Below are positions 59,859 through 64,000 of a DNA stretch of 64,000 nt, one piece after another. The translations under genes were made by a program, and so were the position numbers. The notes under the pieces were generated by a model. The model saw only the letters and a list, made by a program, of their open reading frames with translations. It did no database searches and was not told the DNA's origin. Within the stretch, counting starts at the first letter, position 1; each line of letters starts with the position of its first letter. The stretch comes from Bacillota bacterium (lineage in GTDB: Bacteria > Bacillota > Clostridia > Lachnospirales > Lachnospiraceae), in assembly GCA_023435895.1 (NCBI GenBank), contig JAEZLH010000033.1:186001-250000 (forward strand). Direction: 5' to 3'.

Positions 59859-60626
59859 TTATGATTTTTTGCTAATCATATCTGCGAGTGTCACATCTGG
59901 GTGATGATAACGGCCACGATTTTGTGTTTTATTCTTAATGTTAATTGCTTGTTTCGGACACCACTGAATACAAGCCACACACTGCTCACAGTGATGCAAA
60001 AAAATCGGCTTGCCATCTTGCATTTTTATATTTCCCACAGGACAAACCTTACTGCAGGTGGCACAGCTGTTACATTCTTCGCTAATATTAAATGCTTTAT
60101 CCCTTTTCTCCAGCCATTTTATAAAAAGCTTACTTAATAATGCTATAGGGCTATTTTTATGAGGTGGCTTCACAGTAAGACTTTGAATATCCTTAATAAC
60201 TTGCTTCGTAGCCTCAGCTTGCTCCCTTGCTTTACTATCAGAATTGCTTCCCATGGCATACAAACCAACATAGTTAGAAAAACACCGAACGACATTACCA
60301 TAGCTCAGTTTTCCGCCCTTGCCTCCAATGATTTTACTGATACCCTCTAAACCACCGGGTAATCCGCTTCCACTTGTACAAATAGCAAACATATAGCTAT
60401 TTGTATTTAATGAAAGGTCAATTGCTTTTATAAACCGATCAACCGCTCCCGGCATCCCACCGCCGTAAACTGGATACACAAGGCCTATTTTCTCGTATGT
60501 ACTGCTTAATTTGAACGCTTTCCCCATTGAAATTAATTCACAATCTTCTAAAGCAGTGGCCACATCCATAGCCACTTTCAGACTGTTTCCTGTACCTGAA
60601 AAATAAAATATAATATTCTTTGACAT
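59859..60626 (-). CDS. EFR1-family flavodoxin/ferredoxin protein
   Basis: A 255-residue cytoplasmic electron carrier. An N-terminal flavodoxin-like domain (~1-160; FMN loop YFSGTGNS) is fused to two 4Fe-4S motifs, CNSCATCSKVCPVG and CEQCVACIQWCP (~185-225). EFR1 proteins occur widely in anaerobic Firmicutes and are thought to pass electrons between ferredoxin and flavin partners. It is transcribed alone from a promoter at 60741-60769, but lies beside the PPOX/ferredoxin operon, so a shared redox role is plausible. Confidence 0.92.
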   Translation of the reverse strand: MSKNIIFYFSGTGNSLKVAMDVATALEDCELISMGKAFKLSSTYEKIGLVYPVYGGGMPGAVDRFIKAIDLSLNTNSYMFAICTSGSGLPGGLEGISKIIGGKGGKLSYGNVVRCFSNYVGLYAMGSNSDSKAREQAEATKQVIKDIQSLTVKPPHKNSPIALLSKLFIKWLEKRDKAFNISEECNSCATCSKVCPVGNIKMQDGKPIFLHHCEQCVACIQWCPKQAINIKNKTQNRGRYHHPDVTLADMISKKS

Positions 60627-60740
60627 TTAACATCCTCCTAACGATTTATTACCTTTCAAACCGCTCTGAACCGGCTCCAAAGTAATAAATGAATTGATAA
60701 TTAATGTTACAAATTTCATAATACGTAACTCGTAATTTTG

Positions 60741-60769
60741 ATTTTATCACATTGAAGATATTATTACAA
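60741..60769 (-). promoter_or_regulatory. Promoter of the EFR1 gene
   Basis: Minus strand TTGTAA (60769-60764), 17-base spacer, TAAAAT (60746-60741), about 115 bases upstream of the ATG. Confidence 0.5.
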
Positions 60770-60852
60770 TATCATAAATATGTAACTTGTCACAAGAAAG
60801 CATAGTAGAATTTAATTATGAATAAGGTTCTATTACAATGTTATTGATCATT

Positions 60853-60883
60853 ATAAAAGCCAGAAAAAACTTCTGGCTTTTAT
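60853..60883. terminator. Terminator of the PPOX/ferredoxin operon
   Basis: A perfect 13-bp stem (ATAAAAGCCAGAA, 60853-60865; complement 60871-60883) with a 5-base loop, 17 bases after the ferredoxin stop. Confidence 0.8.
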
Positions 60884-60899
60884 ATCTATATTATTGAAT

Positions 60900-61175
60900 T
60901 CAAACCATCTTATGTACCAATTCATCCCTGATAAATCGGTGGAACCGTTCGACGGCTTCTTCTTGATATTCCGTCATAGATATTCCACCCATAACACAGG
61001 CTTCACTACACAGACCACATCCAATGCAGTTTTCAGGATTTTCAATCCACGGAATAAATACATCCTCTTCGTTTGTGGCAAACATATGGATACAGCCTTT
61101 TTTACATGCTGCTATGCATGATGTGCATCCTTCGCAATATTCGGGTATCACCCAGGGCATCGCTTTTCGCTTCAT
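60900..61175 (-). CDS. Two-cluster 4Fe-4S ferredoxin
   Basis: A 91-residue ferredoxin with CEGCTSCIAACKKGC (one Cys more than the standard motif) and CIGCGLCSEACVMG. The start at 61175 (MKRKAMPW) overlaps the upstream stop by four bases (ATGA); a TTG-initiated longer frame is less likely. It is the last gene of the operon and probably carries electrons to the PPOX-fold flavoproteins encoded upstream. The linker between clusters (GCIHMFATNEEDVFIPWIEN) is longer than in clostridial ferredoxin. Confidence 0.88.
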   Translation of the reverse strand: MKRKAMPWVIPEYCEGCTSCIAACKKGCIHMFATNEEDVFIPWIENPENCIGCGLCSEACVMGGISMTEYQEEAVERFHRFIRDELVHKMV

Positions 61176-61870
61176 GAGTTTGTGTTCGTCCAATATTGTT
61201 CATCCGGACTTTCTTTAAATCTTGCCCCAATAGAAGTTTGAGTTTTATAGATATAAACACCGTACCTACAAAAGAGAAATGTTACAGTAAGAACTGCTAC
61301 TCCCAAACGCAGCAGCAAAAATCCGATATTGAGCTGGTTCGCTAATAAGAATAGCAAACCAATGCCATATACTAATAGTGCTAATATAGCACTTATCAGC
61401 ACTACCCACCAAGTAATTTTTGTACGGGTTTCTTGTGTAATCTCCCATATCTTCCCGATTGTAAACCAAAAGAATCCGGCTGCAAAAAATGCCGCTAACC
61501 CTGTAAAGAAAAGTGAAAGAATCCACAAATCAACCAATTGAACCACCACGCTGGCTATTGCAAATAATACGCTGAGTCCTCCTGATATTTTAAGACCCTT
61601 GAAATGATATCCCATATTTCTGATGCCCTCATAACAAGCTTTTAACAATATGACTGCACCGATATAAGTGAGGATCGGAGGAAATGCAGGCAGTTGTGGA
61701 GGGATGACAAAAGATGCGTCTTTTGCAAAAGAACCCAGCCAATCTGGAAACCACAATCCAAGAATCGCGGGGATTGCGCCCAGCTCCAGCCAAAAAGTCA
61801 CTTTTTCTTTCGGCCATCGGGGTTGTATAAAGCCGGAAACGGCTTTTTTCTTTTTTACTGTCTGAGCCAT
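61172..61870 (-). CDS. Six-helix membrane protein of the PPOX operon
   Basis: A 232-residue integral membrane protein with about six helices, a basic N-terminus (TVKKKKAVSGFIQPRWPKEK) and a soluble C-terminal tail (TSIGARFKESPDEQYW). I do not recognise the family. No heme or quinone ligand motif is obvious. AAGGAGG lies before the ATG. Its position between PPOX and ferredoxin genes suggests a membrane anchor or electron/substrate conduit. Confidence 0.75.
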   Translation of the reverse strand: MAQTVKKKKAVSGFIQPRWPKEKVTFWLELGAIPAILGLWFPDWLGSFAKDASFVIPPQLPAFPPILTYIGAVILLKACYEGIRNMGYHFKGLKISGGLSVLFAIASVVVQLVDLWILSLFFTGLAAFFAAGFFWFTIGKIWEITQETRTKITWWVVLISAILALLVYGIGLLFLLANQLNIGFLLLRLGVAVLTVTFLFCRYGVYIYKTQTSIGARFKESPDEQYWTNTNS

Positions 61871-61885
61871 ATTACCCTCCTTAAC

Positions 61886-62296
61886 TTATTTCGGCGGACC
61901 ATTGTCCTTCCAACGTGTTTCTTCAAATTTAATTACACTCTCCAGTGGTAAAACATCCAACCTCAAGCCAGCTTCAGGACCGGGTTTTGTACTATAGATC
62001 TCAGTAATATTTACCGACAACTGATTACTTTCCAACTTCGCAATTCCTTTAAACTGATAAGCAGCTCGGATACTTCCGATTCCGCCGATTCCAATTGCTA
62101 CGCTCGGATTTTCTTCGATATTGTTCTTTATGTATTCAACCTGCTGGGTACTTAGTGAAAAACGAACATTTTCGTCGTTGATAATCTCTGCAGAGGTGGT
62201 AACCACGACCAATGGGATACCTTTTTTATCTGCGGTGGCGATATGTCCGCCAAGTCCGGCAAGCCAATTCTTCATACGGGGTGATAAGATTGCCAT
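61886..62296 (-). CDS. PPOX-fold flavoprotein C (divergent)
   Basis: A 136-residue split-barrel protein of the pyridoxamine-5'-phosphate-oxidase superfamily (IATADKKGIPLVVVTTSAEI start; KNNIEENPSVAIGIG central strand). It is much diverged from the two PPOX proteins upstream. I start it at 62296 (MAILSPRM), with AAAGGAG upstream. It probably binds FMN or a related cofactor. Sixteen bases separate it from the membrane-protein gene. Confidence 0.78.
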   Translation of the reverse strand: MAILSPRMKNWLAGLGGHIATADKKGIPLVVVTTSAEIINDENVRFSLSTQQVEYIKNNIEENPSVAIGIGGIGSIRAAYQFKGIAKLESNQLSVNITEIYSTKPGPEAGLRLDVLPLESVIKFEETRWKDNGPPK

Positions 62297-62332
62297 ACAA
62301 TCTCCTTTCATATCAATGATTTCATGGATGGG

Positions 62333-62809
62333 TTAAAGACTTTTTCCAACAGCGTCAGGCGCAAAACTGGTGACGCTCTCAACTTTCAAAGCGATAATGC
62401 CTCTTTGTACCAATGCTGGCGGCCGAATGTCGGGGGGAACTTCTGACGGAGGTTCCTTTAATGCCCAATTTCCCCATTCCTCCAGTGCCTCGGAAGCATT
62501 CAAACCTTCCCAAACATAATCGTCAGGATAACCTTCCTGAAGAATGGTGACGGGACCGGTAAAAGTCCAAGTGCGTCCACGAAGCGGATGTGCCATTGTG
62601 ATGACTCCGTGTGGATTTTCATTGATGTTTACCCGTGTTTTTTGAGCAAACATTTCAGCTATAAATATGTATTCGTCTCGAAAAACTGACACAAAACGTT
62701 CTCCTACAATATTGGGAACCCCTTCTTTGGATACTGTGGTCAAATACACTACACTTCCGCCGGAACCAACAGTCTTAAGCGCCTTTTTAATTTCTGGATT
62801 CAGTTTCAC
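62333..62809 (-). CDS. PPOX-fold flavoprotein B
   Basis: A 158-residue split-barrel protein. It is a tandem paralogue of the upstream gene product: FAQKTRVNINENPHGVI against FAQKTRVNLNENTHASI, LEEWGNW against LDRWGDW, and QRGIIALKVE against QRGVIVFRPE. The conserved FAQKTR-N-NEN stretch is probably the flavin phosphate site. Its start overlaps the previous stop by four bases (ATGA). The pair could form a heterodimer. Confidence 0.82.
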   Translation of the reverse strand: MKLNPEIKKALKTVGSGGSVVYLTTVSKEGVPNIVGERFVSVFRDEYIFIAEMFAQKTRVNINENPHGVITMAHPLRGRTWTFTGPVTILQEGYPDDYVWEGLNASEALEEWGNWALKEPPSEVPPDIRPPALVQRGIIALKVESVTSFAPDAVGKSL

Positions 62810-63267
62810 TGGTTCACCTCCACTATTTTTTCAGGGCGAAATACTATCACTCCACGTTGTGCATAAACAGAAGGTCGAACACTTTCTTCTGATGCTTCTA
62901 AAATTGGTTCCACAGTTTCATCCCAATCCCCCCAACGATCCAATACCTTTCCAGCTTCTAAACCAAATAATTTAAAACGTGCTGGGTGCCCCCATTGTAT
63001 TACGTCAGCAGTACCTTCTAACACGGTTTGTATCTTGGTTTCATCATTGATAATGCTGATTGAAGCGTGGGTATTTTCATTTAGATTGACTCGGGTTTTT
63101 TGTGCAAATAGATCCGGAAACAATATTAATTCATCATCTACCACATCCGTAAATGGCAACGGCAAAACATTCGGTTTTCCACCAAGGGATGCTGTGGAGA
63201 GATACGCAATGGTCAGTCCAGAGGCTTTTGCTTTTAAAATTTCAATTAACGATTTCGATAGTTTCAT
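62806..63267 (-). CDS. PPOX-fold flavoprotein A
   Basis: A 153-residue split-barrel protein (IAYLSTASLGGKPNVLPLPF; FAQKTRVNLNEN; YAQRGVIVFRPEKI). The start at 63267 has GGAGG four bases upstream and overlaps the ATC-hydrolase-like stop by ATGA; a longer frame to 63297 would overlap more. Members of this superfamily reduce small molecules with FMN or F420, or simply bind flavin or heme. The substrate is unknown. Confidence 0.82.
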   Translation of the reverse strand: MKLSKSLIEILKAKASGLTIAYLSTASLGGKPNVLPLPFTDVVDDELILFPDLFAQKTRVNLNENTHASISIINDETKIQTVLEGTADVIQWGHPARFKLFGLEAGKVLDRWGDWDETVEPILEASEESVRPSVYAQRGVIVFRPEKIVEVNQ

Positions 63268-63758
63268 ACTTCCTCCAATGTGTATTCGAAATAGCAACCG
63301 TCGTTGCCTTCCAAAATGGTTTTTGACTGCGTCATCTTTATGCCAGGAATCAATGCTTTTGCAAATGGTTCGTCTCTGCGACAGCTAAACAAAATGCCCA
63401 ATGATTCCAACTGCAATTCTTTGTAACGTTCTGCATAACAACATCGTTTAATGTGAAATTTCAAGGTGTGTTCATTCAGTTCGTCCAGTTCTAGATCCAA
63501 CCTGCCATCACCACCGAGAATCTTCCAGACCTCATATAAGGACTGTAAAGAACGCACCGGGTTGTTTTTTTGAAATTGAATGGCTGCAAAATTGGCTTGC
63601 TCCTCCACAACTGATCGAAGGATTTCCAATGCCACTTCTTCTCCAAATTGACTTTGTATTCTTGTAATAAAAGAATTTGCCAATTTGATTTCAAGGGAGC
63701 GCTGTGCCAAGGGAGAAACAACTTCATGCGACTGAGGAGAACTAATCTTTTCCTGCAT
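63264..63758 (-). CDS. ATC-hydrolase-like protein
   Basis: A 164-residue protein that matches the L-2-amino-thiazoline-4-carboxylate hydrolase family: KRCCYAERYKEL, then GILFSCRRDEPFAKA, then SKTILEGNDGCYFEY. The family Cys residues and the C-terminal GxxxC-x-F-x-Y pattern are retained. The founding enzyme opens the thiazoline ring on the way to cysteine, but most members occur in unrelated redox or corrinoid contexts. I start it at 63758 (MQEKISS), with GGCGGTGA upstream; a TTG at 63767 is an alternative. First gene of the operon. Confidence 0.75.
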   Translation of the reverse strand: MQEKISSPQSHEVVSPLAQRSLEIKLANSFITRIQSQFGEEVALEILRSVVEEQANFAAIQFQKNNPVRSLQSLYEVWKILGGDGRLDLELDELNEHTLKFHIKRCCYAERYKELQLESLGILFSCRRDEPFAKALIPGIKMTQSKTILEGNDGCYFEYTLEEV

Positions 63759-63786
63759 ATCGAACAATCACCGCCTTTACGTTTAT

Positions 63787-63826
63787 TTCATATATGAATA
63801 GTATGTCTTATCGCGTAATTTGTCAA
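63787..63826 (-). promoter_or_regulatory. Promoter and palindrome of the PPOX/ferredoxin operon
   Basis: Minus strand TTGACA (63826-63821), 17-base spacer, TACTAT (63803-63798). The perfect 12-bp palindrome TTCATATATGAA (63787-63798) touches the -10 and covers the start point, a likely repressor site. A partial copy (TTCATATAT) lies at 63842-63850. The DNA from 63827 to the right edge shows no gene. Confidence 0.7.
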
Positions 63827-64000
63827 GAGCAAAACATACTTTTCATATATTTTTAATATTATTTTATTATAATAAAATCTTATCGATGTTTATTGTAAAA
63901 AAATATACTAAATAACGAGTCGATAGACATCAGACCTTCGAAGTAATACTCCTCCTATTTTACTTTAATTTATTGCTGTACTTTTCAAATCAAAGACTTG

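Noticed and set aside
1..64000. CRISPR arrays, tRNA or rRNA genes, insertion sequences, prophage
   Set aside because: No direct-repeat array with regular spacers, no cloverleaf or rRNA core sequence, and no transposase, integrase or phage structural gene was seen anywhere in the window.

Overview
The window looks like chromosome from a low-GC, anaerobic, sugar-fermenting Firmicute, most likely a Lachnospiraceae/Clostridium cluster XIVa organism close to Lachnoclostridium phytofermentans. The reasons are AT-rich intergenic DNA, strong AGGAGG ribosome binding sites, consensus sigma-A promoters, three CUT1 sugar ABC systems, a GH65 phosphorylase, an EFR1 flavodoxin/ferredoxin and several clostridial-type regulator pairs. 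The species is inferred, not proven. No rRNA, tRNA, CRISPR array, transposase or phage gene was seen.

Region 1 (1-6.8 kb, minus strand) is an alpha-glucoside module: LacI regulator, lipoprotein binding protein, two permeases and a GH65 disaccharide phosphorylase that runs off the left edge. Region 2 (6.9-11.3 kb) has a membrane diguanylate cyclase, a secreted clan GH-A glycosidase with CBM6/35-like and ricin-B domains, a tiny LuxR-type protein and a 117-bp inverted-repeat element. Region 3 (11.3-15.2 kb) has a CBM9-like protein, GalE, NahK and a sugar nucleotidyltransferase, which together form a galactose/GalNAc/GlcNAc salvage route without a visible GalT or GH112 phosphorylase. Region 4 (15.5-27 kb) is a nine-gene operon led by a zinc-ribbon protein. 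It contains a DUF4832-type glycosidase, a degenerate paralogue of it, a GNAT-like acyltransferase, an MFS carrier, a Gfo/Idh/MocA dehydrogenase and an LplBC-type ABC importer. A divergent LacI gene shares its palindromic operator with the operon.

Region 5 (27-43 kb) holds a YtrA-type GntR/ABC exporter operon, a cyclopropane fatty acid synthase, a CUT1 importer under a YesMN-type two-component system, a PadR/DUF2812 pair, and two short-chain dehydrogenases each divergent from its regulator (TetR, MarR). Region 6 (43-53 kb) holds a 7TM/PAS/GGDEF protein, a DUF6796-like membrane protein, glutamate dehydrogenase with an Lrp regulator, a ketopantoate-reductase-like enzyme with a divergent TetR, and a MetNIQ-type importer. 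The importer is preceded by a short reading frame with three consecutive Cys codons and a terminator, which looks like an undescribed cysteine attenuator. Region 7 (53-59.5 kb) has an ABC-F ATPase behind a complete attenuation leader (uORF, antiterminator, terminator), an APH-like kinase, a cupin, and a TipA-type MerR with a YhgE-like ABC-2 membrane protein. Region 8 (59.8-63.8 kb) has an EFR1 protein and a six-gene operon of an ATC-hydrolase-like protein, three PPOX-fold flavoproteins, a six-helix membrane protein and a two-cluster ferredoxin. I do not recognise this operon as a described pathway.

The three best places to look for something new are the Cys-codon leader of the MetNIQ-type operon, the enzyme/pseudoenzyme operon at 15.5-25.5 kb, and the PPOX/ferredoxin operon at the right edge.
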